DNA from: Onchidella celtica
Lineage: Eukaryota > Mollusca > Gastropoda > Systellommatophora > Onchidiidae
Reading direction: 5' to 3'
NCBI GenBank assembly: GCA_963931925.1
Contig: OZ007579.1
Coordinates: forward strand, 45,244,565-45,308,564
Length of the DNA: 64,000 nt
Under the pieces are notes generated by a model, which ran no database searches, was not told where the DNA came from, and saw nothing but the letters and a program-made list of their open reading frames with translations. Made by a program: the position numbers and the translations under genes. How positions within the stretch are numbered: the first letter of the stretch is position 1; the number at the start of each line of letters is the position of its first letter. Positions 54,701-61,094 of the stretch are shown piece by piece.

Positions 54701-56692
54701 GATATTGAATACAGGTTAGTATGGGAAAGAAATTATATGAGACTAGCTGAGGCCCCCGGCCCTGCCCGGGATAAATCGGTTTGCATATTGGTTTCAGTTC
54801 TGGGTGGTTATTATGGACCTGCTTCATCTGGCCTGTTCCTATTTGTTTATTTATTTTTGTTTGTTTGTTTTTAAATAAGTCTTACTGCTCTGCCTTTGTG
54901 AGTTGACACCCTGCGCATCCTGTGCAATAGCATGATTTGCGCACGGGTTAGTGTGTTTGATAGTGAACACATCGCAGGAAGTGATAACGAAACCTTAAAA
55001 TGGCGAACCATGACTCGAAATAGATCTAAATGATGGCGAAACAATAAATTTCCAATAAAAAAACTACACCGATTTGAGACTTCTATTAAAAACTGTGCAC
55101 CCTCACGTCCATTCTGATGCACCATATAAAATTTGAAGTCTGAGTGTTGAGTGGTTCAGAAGCCTTTTGCAACGAAAAATCTCAAGTCCACAAATATATA
55201 TATAGTATAGATGACTTGACTAGGGTATTGAATACTGACCACTAGAAAACAAATTATATGAGATTTTTTAACGAAGATATTGAGTGGCTAAGAGAGGAAA
55301 CAAATTGTATGAGATCACTAGTCTTGACTTGATACTGAATTCTGGCTACTAGAGGATACAAATTATATGGGATTACTGGACAATGATATTGAATCCTGGG
55401 TATTGGAAGAACATTACTACCTCTGGTACGCATTTTGTTTTGTTCCTCAGATCTGGGTGATTTGTATACCTGGGGCAGGAACAATCAAGGATGTCTTGGT
55501 CTAGGAGAGAACAAGAACCAGTTTTTCCCTTGGAGGGTGAGTCTTCATTGTCCCCACTGGCAGACCTACAAGTTTGGGACCCTGAAGTTTGAATTGTTAT
55601 GCGGCCCCTTCGCATCCAGCAACAACAGGGCAAAGTCCAAAATTCACCCATTAGAAAAGTTTTTAAAAGTTTCTTCAGAGTCCCTCTGGGATTAGGCTCT
55701 AAAACTTAAGCTTCATTAGTTTCACTTTCATAGTGGATCCACCAACACTGATTGTCCTAGATCAGAGATGCCAGCTAGTACGATTTCGCATACTTGAGTA
55801 TGATTTTTTGCCAAAAATACGGGATTACGACTTTTGAGGAGGAAATATGTTTATCATTGTCGGGCCAGTGAACTACGAAATCCAAGATGAGATCTTGATG
55901 AGAAGTACGAATTTGACGAAGGAAGTTCCGGTCTTTGTCTGCCCAGGCTGGAAGCGAGTGGATATAAATGCGATGTAGCCCTGGTGCGAACAACACGATG
56001 CTACGCCCTTTTGTGCGAAAAATGAACTTCAGACCTTATTTTGTTTACTCTTCGATGCAAGAGGCAAATACGAAACTGGTTCAAAACCGAACTTTATTGT
56101 GAACCTAGAATACATTAGTGTGAAAATACTCTTTTTGGTGTCTGAGAGTACTCTTTTTAATTTTCGTGAGTTTGCATCTCTGCTAGATTATAGCAATCAA
56201 ATATTTTATCAGAAGAAACCAGGCAGTGAAAGATTATGAAAGTTTTTTCTGTCATGGATAATCTGTCAATCAGATGTTTTGCGAGAGAATGCCAGGCAAT
56301 GAAAGTTTTCTTTGTCATTGAGAACCTCAATAAAAACTTACAAAACCATTCTGTCTGTCACCTCGGCCATGCAGAAGATAAATGAAAAACAATACTATTT
56401 TGCCAGACAATACTAGCTACATGTAATAAGTTACATCTGTCTGTGTTGAGAGATATGAAGACAGAGGATAGTTCAAAAGCATAATTTATGTTGATCTCTT
56501 TTACGAAAGGAGACAAGAAATAATAATGAAAAAAAAGCTATGCAGGTTTGTAATTCATAATCTGAATCAGTGACAAATAGTTTTTCATATTTTACAATAT
56601 TCTGCTCTCCTCAGATTTCCCTGCCAGCTCAAGCAGTCAAGTTTGCATGTGGTTTAGATCACATGGTGGCATTATGCAAGTCTTTCACATGA
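24545..56692 (+). CDS. RCC1L: RCC1-like G-exchanging-factor-like protein, 12 exons
   Basis: Coding exons: 24545-24794, 26258-26367, 26915-27044, 28066-28194, 31778-31844, 37267-37318, 42163-42247, 44092-44202, 52055-52213, 53633-53806, 55451-55536, 56615-56692. All introns are GT-AG and all phases fit, giving 1,431 bp and 476 residues; human RCC1L has about 464. The product is a seven-bladed RCC1 beta-propeller: CGYGFT, CGRAHV, VFTLGNNAYGQCGR, CGQDHTLFL, VYSCGLGADGQTGLGHYN, VFGWGNSEYGQLG, VFVWGYGILGKGP, LYTWGRNNQGCLGLG, CGLDHMVALCKSF-stop. The closing blade and the YGILGKGP strand are characteristic of RCC1L (WBSCR16), a mitochondrial protein needed for mitoribosome assembly and linked in mammals to OPA1. 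The basic, acid-poor N-terminus suits a mitochondrial targeting sequence. The ATG begins immediately after a strong acceptor-like TTTTCTACTGCAG, so an upstream 5' UTR exon is likely. Introns make up over 95% of the locus and are packed with transposons. Confidence 0.93.
24795..26257 (+). other. RCC1L intron 1
   Basis: 1.46 kb, GTAAGT...ATTACAG. No recognisable element or ORF. Confidence 0.7.
26258..26367 (+). CDS. RCC1L: RCC1L exon 2
   Basis: Acceptor ATTACAG, donor GTAAGT. Encodes GIASYLRPDVKF to VHRLK, a basic linker before blade 1. Confidence 0.88.
26915..27044 (+). CDS. RCC1L: RCC1L exon 3
   Basis: Acceptor TTTCAG, donor GTGTGG. Encodes PLDIACGYGFTVTAVK to NTDSQLGYHEAP, the first CGYG loop and second-blade strand. 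The 547-bp intron 2 before it holds nothing recognisable. Confidence 0.9.
27690..28040 (+). repeat. interspersed repeat E, copy 1 (RCC1L intron 3)
   Basis: Direct, diverged copy of 41500-41862 (intron 6). Shared blocks include AAATTTCCTGTCATACTTTT, AAAATCAACAAAAGTGTTA and TTGGAGGCCTTACTTCCTTT. Non-coding, family unknown. Confidence 0.75.
28066..28194 (+). CDS. RCC1L: RCC1L exon 4
   Basis: Acceptor GTCTCAG, donor GTCAGA. Encodes GRVLDQLIEPGRIRLPLE to MACGRAHVAVVVENEG. Confidence 0.9.
28455..28650 (+). repeat. interspersed repeat F, copy 1
   Basis: Direct relative of 57910-58130: AACTTTTATTTTARCACATC, TTTTGAAAGTTTGCTA, TAACCAAGATCATTCGATG and GTTRCTACAGTT are shared. Confidence 0.7.
29205..30287 (+). 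repeat. 1.1-kb repeat 'A', copy 1
   Basis: Homologous to copies at 33106-35378 (+) and 45826-51256 (-). Landmarks in order: GGGATAGCCASYGGCCAG, AATAGTGGTGGATAAATC, GGATAAAGTACTTGTGATGA, ACGAATAGTTACGAATAGTT, then GGAGGCCAATATAGTGG at the 3' end. No coding capacity. This copy keeps the uninterrupted site CTTCAGAC (29990-29997) that is duplicated in copy 2. A short inverted relative of its 5' border lies at ~32460-32560. Confidence 0.8.
31460..31690 (+). repeat. interspersed repeat D, copy 2
   Basis: See 15140-15380; direct orientation. It lies about 90 bp before exon 5. Confidence 0.6.
31778..31844 (+). CDS. RCC1L: RCC1L exon 5
   Basis: Acceptor TTTTTGTTGCAG, donor GTGAGT. Encodes VFTLGNNAYGQCGRTVVEGE, a signature RCC1 strand and loop. 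Confidence 0.92.
32206..32343 (+). repeat. 42-bp minisatellite, left part
   Basis: Three full units beginning TTGGTGTATGTAAAACATTT at 32206, 32248 and 32290. A fourth is cut after TTGGTGTATGTA by the pogo-like insertion and resumes as TAAAACATTTTGACAAC at 35973. Confidence 0.92.
33106..35378 (+). repeat. 1.1-kb repeat 'A', copy 2 (split by an insertion)
   Basis: Starts near GAGTGAACTCGTCCACG, ends at GGCCAATATAGTGG. Homologous throughout to copy 1 except for the element at 33906-35081. Net length about 1.09 kb, as in the other copies. Confidence 0.8.
33906..35081. mobile_element. 1.18-kb DNA element with iterated inverted termini
   Basis: Flanked by an exact 8-bp duplication CTTCAGAC (33898-33905, 35082-35089), which is single in repeat A copy 1. 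Ends GGTAGCATGAC and the complement of GGTTGTATGAC. ATGACATTTGGAGCACT recurs at 33912, 33943, 33985 and 34026 from the left and, inverted (AGTGCTCCAAATGTCAT), at 34975, 35017 and 35059 from the right, mostly about 42 bp apart. That is a foldback-like end. No transposase is visible. The 8-bp duplication fits hAT, P or Merlin; the end sequence does not decide. Confidence 0.85.
35382..35660 (+). repeat. ~80-115-bp tandem repeat
   Basis: Three units starting GGACGGGTGGGCGGGC (35382, 35465, 35578), with TAAATTTATTG and GCTTGCTAGGCCTACGCAAG inside. Unit length varies. Confidence 0.8.
36130..36430 (+). repeat. ~150-bp tandem duplication
   Basis: Two diverged units sharing CTGGCC/CCCCAGGTAAA, GACAGTCYTCRTC, TAGATCTCCT and YAGTCTCTMCTC. 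Confidence 0.65.
36679..36950 (+). repeat. ~138-bp tandem duplication
   Basis: Units at 36679 and 36818 share CAGTTTGAAATTTTGAAT, CCTTTGAAAGATAT, AATCAAACCT and AATGAGTGCA. Confidence 0.8.
37267..37318 (+). CDS. RCC1L: RCC1L exon 6 (52 bp)
   Basis: Acceptor TTTCACAG, donor GTAAGA. Encodes KNQTINRLTDLPDGIIK, matching the variable loop before the CGQDH blade. It is the smallest exon; both flanking introns are transposon-loaded. Phase 2 in, phase 0 out, as needed by exons 5 and 7. Confidence 0.85.
37392..40971 (-). mobile_element. 3.6-kb inverted-terminal-repeat element 'P', copy 2
   Basis: Inverted relative to copy 1 (17410-21001), same termini TGACTCATTCTCAAAAGGTC. Starts 73 bp after the exon 6 donor. 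It contains ~465 bp missing from copy 1 (~38257-38721), bounded in copy 1 by a clean junction, and lacks the Harbinger-like MITE. ORFs at 37980-38363 and 40173-40556 (-) show no known domain. Confidence 0.82.
41500..41862 (+). repeat. interspersed repeat E, copy 2 (RCC1L intron 6)
   Basis: Direct relative of 27690-28040; see that entry. Confidence 0.75.
42163..42247 (+). CDS. RCC1L: RCC1L exon 7
   Basis: Acceptor CATTCCCAG, donor GTCAGT. Encodes VVCGQDHTLFLTRAG then VYSCGLGADGQT, a full RCC1 turn. Confidence 0.92.
42301..43577. mobile_element. solo LTR of a Ty3/gypsy-type element (RCC1L intron 7)
   Basis: 1,277 bp, starting TGTCATGAG and ending CTCGTGACA (inverted, 8 of 9). It is flanked by a 5-bp duplication TTCAT (42296-42300, 43578-43582). 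No internal region or second LTR, so it is a recombined fossil. The termini resemble those of the LTRs at 7097 and 61095, suggesting a related family. ORFs inside are not coding. Confidence 0.8.
43701..43926. repeat. short inverted-repeat element (MITE candidate)
   Basis: Ends CCTTAGAATGATAAGGTTCT and the complement of CCTTAGAATGACAAGGTTCT, 226 bp apart. No clear target duplication. Could be a MITE or a chance hairpin remnant. Confidence 0.5.
44092..44202 (+). CDS. RCC1L: RCC1L exon 8
   Basis: Acceptor TTTTCCTGCAG, donor GTAACA. Encodes GLGHYNVTAHPELVKGD to SRGDCTLAVS. Confidence 0.92.
44300..44720 (+). pseudogene. RTE-like LINE fragment
   Basis: Reads STYGCQTWSITKQL, LRTTQGAMERRTLNIKL, EICKQTKLTDIVKFV, QKWNWARHVGRIND, then a decayed tail. 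This is the conserved block after the RT active site in RTE-type and related LINEs (YGCETW, QRAMERxML, WAGHVARM). Only ~420 bp survive; no endonuclease or RT core nearby. Confidence 0.8.
45640..45800 (+). repeat. interspersed repeat C, copy 1
   Basis: GGGTCAGTG, CAGATAAGATTC, AGTAAGGTCAC and TTTACGGGTAGCG blocks recur inverted at ~60640-60745. Confidence 0.65.
46038..50343 (-). mobile_element. full-length APE-type LINE, 4.3 kb
   Basis: Flanked by a 14-bp target duplication TGTCACCCCTACTA (46024-46037, 50344-50357); other copies of repeat A hold this site once (for example the complement near 35170-35190 in copy 2). The 3' end, on the left, finishes in an (ATT)n tail rather than poly-A. A ~920-bp 5' leader precedes the one long ORF. 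An intact ORF and clean duplication mark a recent insertion. Inserted antisense to the RCC1L gene, in intron 8. Confidence 0.9.
46191..49421 (-). CDS. LINE ORF: AP endonuclease, reverse transcriptase, C2H2 tail
   Basis: 1,076 residues. The apurinic-type endonuclease (~15-275) shows WNIRTL, SETRLP, GDFNARVG (166-173), SWMHPRSKHWHLIDY and GTDHRLI. RT (~520-830) shows DASIIHLYKNKGD, GFRKERGTADMIF, VDLTKAFDTV, GVKQGCVLAPTLFS and the catalytic block LLFADACALL. After RT come YGAETWT and IQLRWAGHVVRM, then a C-terminal C2H2 finger CHLCGRVFWAKIGLISHMRSH. No RNase H. The usual FADD catalytic pair here reads FADA (763-766): codon 766 is GCT where GAT or GAC would be expected, which should abolish RT activity even though the frame is open. 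Clade unresolved (single-ORF APE LINE; RTE-like or CR1-like groups are candidates). Confidence 0.92.
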   Translation of the reverse strand: MGIPFCARNKKKFSLLRLGAWNIRTLQDNSNNPERRTALIAIELSRYNLDIVALSETRLPDSGQLKELSGGYTFFWKGKGAVEPRQHGVGFAIKNDLVRNLQSMPIEINDRLMTLRIPVGKSQSATLISAYAPTITNPDEAKDKFYSDLESVICSVPAADKLILLGDFNARVGSEISAWPNVLGPHGVGSCNNNGLRLLTLCAEFGLFITNTNFSLPVRNRTSWMHPRSKHWHLIDYVIVRKTDRNDVLVTKAMCGAECGTDHRLIVCKLRLTLRRNRRPQGKAPPKRLNVSKLCSAEKQSELSSELSSKLDCVTFDSENIEQSWTDLNTTVHSCASSTVGFPVRKHQDWFNDNDNEIKVLIKEKNSLIQAHCSDPSSTAKADALRACKGVLQKKLRKMKNDWLEERVRETQKYTDTNNTRKFFESLRAVFGPSRSGTTPLLASDGSTRIVELNAIIQRWAEHFGGVLNRPSNINTESIDRLPQTPINAALAKPFTANETRTATNQMSFNKSPGVDSIPAEVYAFGGEKLIERLTELFNHIMLKAGKLPQDFKDASIIHLYKNKGDSQVCDNHRGISLLSIAGKILARMLLNRLLDHLSSNDLLPESQCGFRKERGTADMIFAARQIQEKCMEQNKALYITFVDLTKAFDTVCHEGLWKILAKFGCPPEFITIVRQFHDGMQAAVKSNASVSEPFAVTNGVKQGCVLAPTLFSIMFSAMLQEAFSSPPQGVSIKYRTDGSLFNLRRLQAKTKTKSTQVCDLLFADACALLAHDEDSMQNCVDKFSSACDNFGLTISTKKTEVLHQPTPDDKYPVTPNIKVHDSLLKVSENFTYLGSTLSSTARVDTEIPSRISKASSAFGRLRKRVWDVAGIRTDTKLKVYNAVVLPTLLYGAETWTVYQSHARKLNHFHLACLRKILRIKWQDKIPDTEVLNRAKELSIFCHLKKIQLRWAGHVVRMPDSRLPKQIFFSELSNGTRNVGAPKRRYKDTLKQSLKAFAIDVSEWEKLSLDRANWRAALTRGSKAWEADRVQQAIKKRERRKKRPSGTEPTEHSCHLCGRVFWAKIGLISHMRSHKS
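50358..52054. other. rest of RCC1L intron 8
   Basis: Up to 51256 this is repeat A copy 3. 51257-52054 is AT-rich; a short open stretch at 51462-51773 has no recognisable family. Confidence 0.5.
52055..52213 (+). CDS. RCC1L: RCC1L exon 9
   Basis: Acceptor GCTTTACAG, donor GTAAAT. Encodes ENGDVFGWGNSEYGQLGL to VAGGSLCALVN, the most RCC1-like blade. Confidence 0.93.
52214..53632 (+). other. RCC1L intron 9
   Basis: 1.4 kb, no element recognised. The open frame of exon 9 runs on into it (to 52437) without homology. Confidence 0.6.
53633..53806 (+). CDS. RCC1L: RCC1L exon 10
   Basis: Acceptor AATTTTTCAG, donor GTAAGT. Encodes ADGQVFVWGYGILGKGPELE to ECGLTYLAAMN. The WGYGILGKGP strand is diagnostic of RCC1L against other RCC1 proteins. 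Confidence 0.94.
54425..54545 (+). repeat. interspersed repeat G, copy 1
   Basis: Direct relative of 57365-57485: GAAGATATCTCAC, GTAGGAG, TAGATTTT/GAGATTTTA and GTGTTCAAAGTGGATGTA shared. Confidence 0.7.
54655..55410 (+). repeat. ~57-bp minisatellite split by an insertion
   Basis: Units of the form AAATTATATGAGAT, TTGACTGAGATATTGAATAC at 54655-54741 and again at ~55215-55410. Between them (~54742-55214) is foreign DNA beginning CTAGCTGAGGCCCCCGGCCC and ending in ATATATATAGTATAGATGA, the look of a common invertebrate interspersed repeat with a TA-rich 3' tail. Confidence 0.65.
55451..55536 (+). CDS. RCC1L: RCC1L exon 11
   Basis: Acceptor TTGTTCCTCAG, donor GTGAGT. Encodes DLGDLYTWGRNNQGCLGLGE to QFFPWR. 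Confidence 0.93.
55763..56182. mobile_element. hAT-like MITE (RCC1L intron 11)
   Basis: 420 bp. Starts CAGAGATGCCAGCTAG and ends in the complement of CAGAGATGCAAACT. CAGAGATGC ends fit many hAT elements. Flanked by CTAGAT on both sides (55757-55762, 56183-56188), a 6-bp duplication. No transposase. Confidence 0.65.
56615..56692 (+). CDS. RCC1L: RCC1L exon 12 (terminal)
   Basis: Acceptor CTCTCCTCAG. Encodes ISLPAQAVKFACGLDHMV, then ALCKSFT and TGA. The ACG(V/L)DHMV ending followed by KSF is shared with vertebrate RCC1L. Confidence 0.94.
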   Translation: MSLPAQAVKFACGLDHMVALCKSFT

Positions 56693-56946
56693 TCAGGTCC
56701 CTTGCCTGTGGCCCTTCATCATACGAGTTACAGAGATATCATTTTTCCAGAAATGTACGGAATTCCAAAAGTCACATGTAATGTGGATCAAGGTGTCGGC
56801 ATTATGAGCTGCGGCCCAAGTGCCTGCACCAGCTGAAGGCCCACAGACATTAAGTGAAATTATAAATATAATATCTCTTCTCTTTTTTGTTGTGTTACAC
56901 TTGCACCCATCTGTGGGGGCCCAATGTTGACATGTTGTAGTGGTTG

Positions 56947-56952
56947 AATAAA
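56947..56952 (+). terminator. RCC1L: candidate poly-A signal of RCC1L
   Basis: AATAAA 255 bp after the stop codon, in an AT-rich context. Alternative sites further on cannot be excluded. Confidence 0.6.
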
Positions 56953-57228
56953 CTAATTTCAAGAAACTGAAATGGGGGTCTCACAGCCCATGGGCCAGAA
57001 AATAGTAAACCTGCCTTGGTCGCACAATCTCCAGGCATGCTTTGGAAATCTCAGTGATGCCATTGAGGAGTAAAACCTTCTCCAGAAAATGAGAATAGAT
57101 TTTAGGCATTCTGTCTTGTGATCCAACCCACTGTAAAAAGTTACAGAAATTTGTGAAGGTTGGAGAGGCATCTTATGGAGATATTTTGTAGTGACAAACT
57201 GATTTATCAGTGTGGTTCCAGTGGTGAA

Positions 57229-57335
57229 CTTGAGTCCAAGCTTGCATTCAGTCTAGATTATTTAATGGTATTGTGCAAGTCTTTCATGTGACTGGGTTAC
57301 CTGTCCTTGACTCTTCATGACATAAACGTTACAGA
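57229..57335 (+). pseudogene. decayed duplicate of RCC1L exon 12 and 3' UTR
   Basis: Matches 56630-56735 in direct orientation: TTGCATKYRGTYTAGAT, ATGGYATTRTGCAAGTCTTT, CAYRTGA, then CTTCATSA and GTTACAGAGA. The intervening ~500 bp is 3' flank, so it is a local tandem duplication. Frame not maintained. Confidence 0.75.
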
Positions 57336-57364
57336 GACAAACTGAGATTTTATTATCTGGCCAT

Positions 57365-57485
57365 CATGTAGCAAAACAAAGTGTATTTTATTAGTCCTAT
57401 AATAATCTTGAAGATATCTCACGTGTAGGAGTAGATTTTAGTGTGTTCAAAGTGGATGTAAAATTTTGTCAATTTAAGCAATAGG
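57365..57485 (+). repeat. interspersed repeat G, copy 2
   Basis: See 54425-54545. Confidence 0.7.
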
Positions 57486-57489
57486 TCTA

Positions 57490-57750
57490 CACTGAAGAAG
57501 ATGGCCTTGTGTAGGACTTGTATGTAGATGTGAAGATAACGAGATAATGAAGCAGATACTGACATGGAAAGTCACTGGCAAAAGGAAAAGGGGGTGACCG
57601 AAAGAAACACGGAAAATAAAGTTATTGAGAGAGGCAAGATCCATTGGACTGGAATCCATGGAAATGATACATATGGCAACACAAGATAAAGACGGCTGGC
57701 GGAGGATGCTTGGGGCCCCATGTGATGTCTGATGACCCTGGAAAGATTCA
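57490..57750 (+). pseudogene. LINE 3' fragment
   Basis: Reads ...RRNEIMKQILTWKVTGKRKRG, PKETRKIKLLREARSIGLES, MIHMATQDKDGWRRMLG. The A.D...WR...G close is the usual end of RTE/L1-type ORF2. Short and broken. Confidence 0.65.
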
Positions 57751-57909
57751 AGATTCAAGTCCTGGCCAGTGGACACTTTTTGGGGTTGGTCAAGATCATC
57801 CTGCAGCCAGGTGTAAATCAAAACCCGCCAGAGGACTTTTCTGTCATGGTTATTGTAATATTGTCCACATGTATATTGTCACCGTTCCCTGAAACTGTAG
57901 TAATCGGTT

Positions 57910-58130
57910 TTGGCCGCTTTTCAGGAGAAGCCAAAAACTCTTTTATTTTAGCACATCTGGTCTAGTTGTGAGGATTTTTGAAAGTTTGCTATTTGATTTA
58001 CATGTATTTTGCGGCTAAGCAGTCTGTAACCAAGATCATTCGATGAGGCTTTGAATGTAGTTGAATATATATATATATATAAAAATTTATTTTTCGAATT
58101 TTTGAGTTACTACAGTTTTAGGGAATGGTG
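57910..58130 (+). repeat. interspersed repeat F, copy 2
   Basis: See 28455-28650; contains an (AT)n run at ~58065-58082. Confidence 0.7.
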
Positions 58131-58734
58131 ACGACGACATATGCAGCTCAATTTCATCCATGGGTGAGATGTGTGTGAATGTTTATGTTTGAAAGAGAGA
58201 CATGTGCAGGTCCTGAGCAGATGTGTTTATTATGTTTTGAGAAAGGTTATCTGAGCCAATAAACATTTATTTTAGCCGACAACTCATACATTCTCTCTCA
58301 TGTTGTCTTGGCCTTTCTAACATTCCAGATTGTTAATGTTATCAACAGTGGAACTTCAAACATTCAGTTGCCATTGGCTTGTTCCACTTAATGTCACCCA
58401 AAATTGTGATGAAGACCGCACGACAGCAATAGCCAACTATCACAAAAACATATTTTGATTGAATGTATAGATTTCCTGCATATCCGAAGAAGCCATTATG
58501 CCTGCAGATATATGAAGGAAATATTTTCTAATGTGGACCCACAGTGAGTCTTGTCCTTTCCGAGAAACGTTGAGATCTTTACTTGATTTGAAAACTTTTA
58601 TACTCGTTTACATACAAAACTTTTTCCAGATCCATACAAAACAATTTTTGAGAATTGTTTTTGCCGAAGTGATTAAAATTACATGGATGTGAAAATATTT
58701 AATTCTGAATGTGAAATTTAGAATCTCTGGCTAT

Positions 58735-58840
58735 GAAACATTTTACAAAGAACGTGTACCCAAATGGACCGAGATAGTCGCAGAGCGGCCATTGTCGTGC
58801 CAATGCGCCGTAAGACCCAAACTCAAACTCCCCACCCTTA
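58735..58840 (+). repeat. interspersed repeat (SINE-like tail), copy 2
   Basis: See 15535-15640. GTGTACCCAAATGGACCGAG opens it and CCCAAACTCAAACTC closes it. Confidence 0.5.
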
Positions 58841-59965
58841 GTGCATGACTGCTCAGAAAGATTAATTGTATCCAAAAAGAATAATTGAAGCTCTTAGACG
58901 AAAGAAACATAAGGCATTATGGCCTTGAAAATGCTGAAGCGAGAGGAAGTTAAATAGAATTCAAAATCTGGTAGGAGCACACATTCTGTGACCTCAGATG
59001 GAGCAAAAACAATATATAAGAAATTCCAATGTGTGTACATGTATCATGTCTGTGTGAAAAATCATTATCTTATAAGTTATATCCAGAGATCAGAAGAAAT
59101 GTCTGTCTGTCTGTCTTTCTGTCTGTCCATTACACTGAAACACGCGCACACACAGAAAGAACAGTCAAAACAAACAAATAAATGAACAAATACATGTAAC
59201 TCACTTGAAAAGACATGTATAAAAAGAGGACAGGCTAAGCGAGAAAGATAGACTGACAAACAACAGGAAAACCATAGAGCAGCAGAATACTATACTTAAC
59301 ACGTAGAATACTGCAATAAAAACTTAATGACAACCATTACAAAAAAAATAACGGCTTTTGTCCAGCTATCAAAGTCTTAATTTACCCCAAACTTGTTTTA
59401 AGTTTCTCAGTCGATTGCGTTCATAACCCATCGTATTTTATGCATCCATTGAAATGCCGACGCACGGACAAAGGCGACAGCTTGAAGGCACGTGATTGGC
59501 AGTTTGCAAGAGGGACCACGAGCTGCGTTCATAAACGTACACGCATTCCTGCATTCAGTAACAACAAAAACGTCTACATGTAGTATGATCTCGTGAGAAG
59601 TAATAAACTTAAAGTCAGTCGTAACCCAGCAAGCATTATTACGTCAGTTCGATGCAGATTTCCGTCAGTATTACGGTACAGGCCGGTTCCCAACATCAAA
59701 CCGACGTCGACGCTATGTCTTAACCAAGGGCCCTACGTAGAAAAGATGTCATTCCAATGTGCAAACTTGACGTCAATCCTACGTGTTGGATTTCTGTAGA
59801 GTGGCTGGCTGGGAAGGTTGCTGACGCACTGAGCCAGGACTGTTTCGTCTCGGTCTTGCTGGGAGATGTGAACCATCGAGGTAAACGGAGCCGCGCCCCG
59901 TCGCAAGACTGAAACAATGCTGGCTCGGACGCGTCAAAACTGTCTTGATCAGGGCCGGATTAACT
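58841..59965. other. no gene recognised
   Basis: Short GTCT microsatellite at 59100-59128. 59625-59800 has several GACGTC/ACGTCA motifs and an ACCCAGCAAGCATTATTACG start, reminiscent of short DNA-transposon repeats, but no ends could be fixed. Confidence 0.45.
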
Positions 59966-59967
59966 CT

Positions 59968-60172
59968 TTTTGTGCCAATCGCCGATATATCGGTTCATCC
60001 GCTGGTCACGTTTGTGCCAATCACCGATATATTTATCGGTTCATCTGCTGATCACGTTTGCGCCAATCACCGATATAAAGGTTCATCTGCTGGTCACGTT
60101 TGTGCCAATCACCGATATATTTATCAGTTCATCCGCTGGCCACGTTTGCGCCAATCACCGATGTATCGGTGC
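59968..60172 (+). repeat. 43-47-bp minisatellite of small palindromes
   Basis: About 4.7 units of TTTGTGCCAATCACCGATAT, then ATTTATCGGTTCATCTGCTG, then GTCACG. Each unit carries ACCGATATA(TTTA)TCGGT, a 5-6-bp stem, and GTCACG/CACGTT joins the units. Confidence 0.85.
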
Positions 60173-60639
60173 ACAAGAATGAAGGAAGAAAGTCAACTTT
60201 TTTATTAGTAGATGTTGCTGTGATTAGTCTGCAGTCATCTCCGCCGTTGTTTTCTCCCTTTATCCAGCAAACATGGAAATATTCATGGCACACAAAGAGT
60301 TAAGACCCTTAGATGCGCCTTATAGTTTATACATGTACTTAAAACACTTTGGTGCCCCCGTATTCTGTGTGTACATGTATAATATAGTGCAATACACATT
60401 AAAAAAAAAATAATTAAATAGAGCGAGTTTTATACGCCACCAAATACACGTACTTTAATTTGTTCATTTATTGTGGGGGTTACCTTTTGTGGGAATGGTT
60501 CAGAATCAGATGCACCATTTTGCAGTTTTGCACAATATGGTACACATGTACATGGTAAATCCGGCAATGAAAAATTTCTGTGATGCTTCCTTTTTCTTGA
60601 TGCCCCAGGCCTAAGCACTTGCTTATTTTGCTTTTAAAC

Positions 60640-60745
60640 CCACACCCCGCACGCTACCCGTAAAGACCGCTGTCCGGTTGGTGACCTTACTCATGGGGAA
60701 TCTTATCTGGCTTGCACTGACCCTTGCCGATGTCAACAGAGTCTA
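60640..60745 (-). repeat. interspersed repeat C, copy 2
   Basis: Inverted relative of 45640-45800. CTACCCGTAAAG, GTGACCTTACTCATGG, GAATCTTATCTGG are the complements of the shared blocks. Confidence 0.65.
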
Positions 60746-61094
60746 TAATCTTAGCATGCCGAGGTAACACCATCAGGCCACCACGGGACCACGATAGTAG
60801 CAGCACGAGAGGACCGTGGGGAGAGATGAAATTTTCAGTTCACACTGTCTAAAAGAAATCATTTCCAAGTTTAAAATTTGATTTACATTTTTATCTCTAA
60901 TTAGCAACTGAGAAGCAATGAAAAGGAATAAATAAAAGAAGTAATCTGGAGCACACTAGGAATGATCAATTTCCCCACGACATCGATTTTGCAAAATCCT
61001 AAGAAACAAAAAATGCTTCCTAATAATGAGCAGTACTAAGTTTGAAAAAAAAAAAAAGCTCCGGCGTGGGATCGAACCCATAGCAGATGCTGGT
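60746..61094. other. AT-rich flank with tRNA-like SINE end
   Basis: On the minus strand, GGGTTCGATCCCACGCCGGAG followed by a 13-T run (61047-61080) resembles the 3' half of a tRNA or SINE head with a pol III terminator. The T stem does not pair well and the 5' half is replaced by the LTR starting at 61095. No other feature. Confidence 0.4.
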
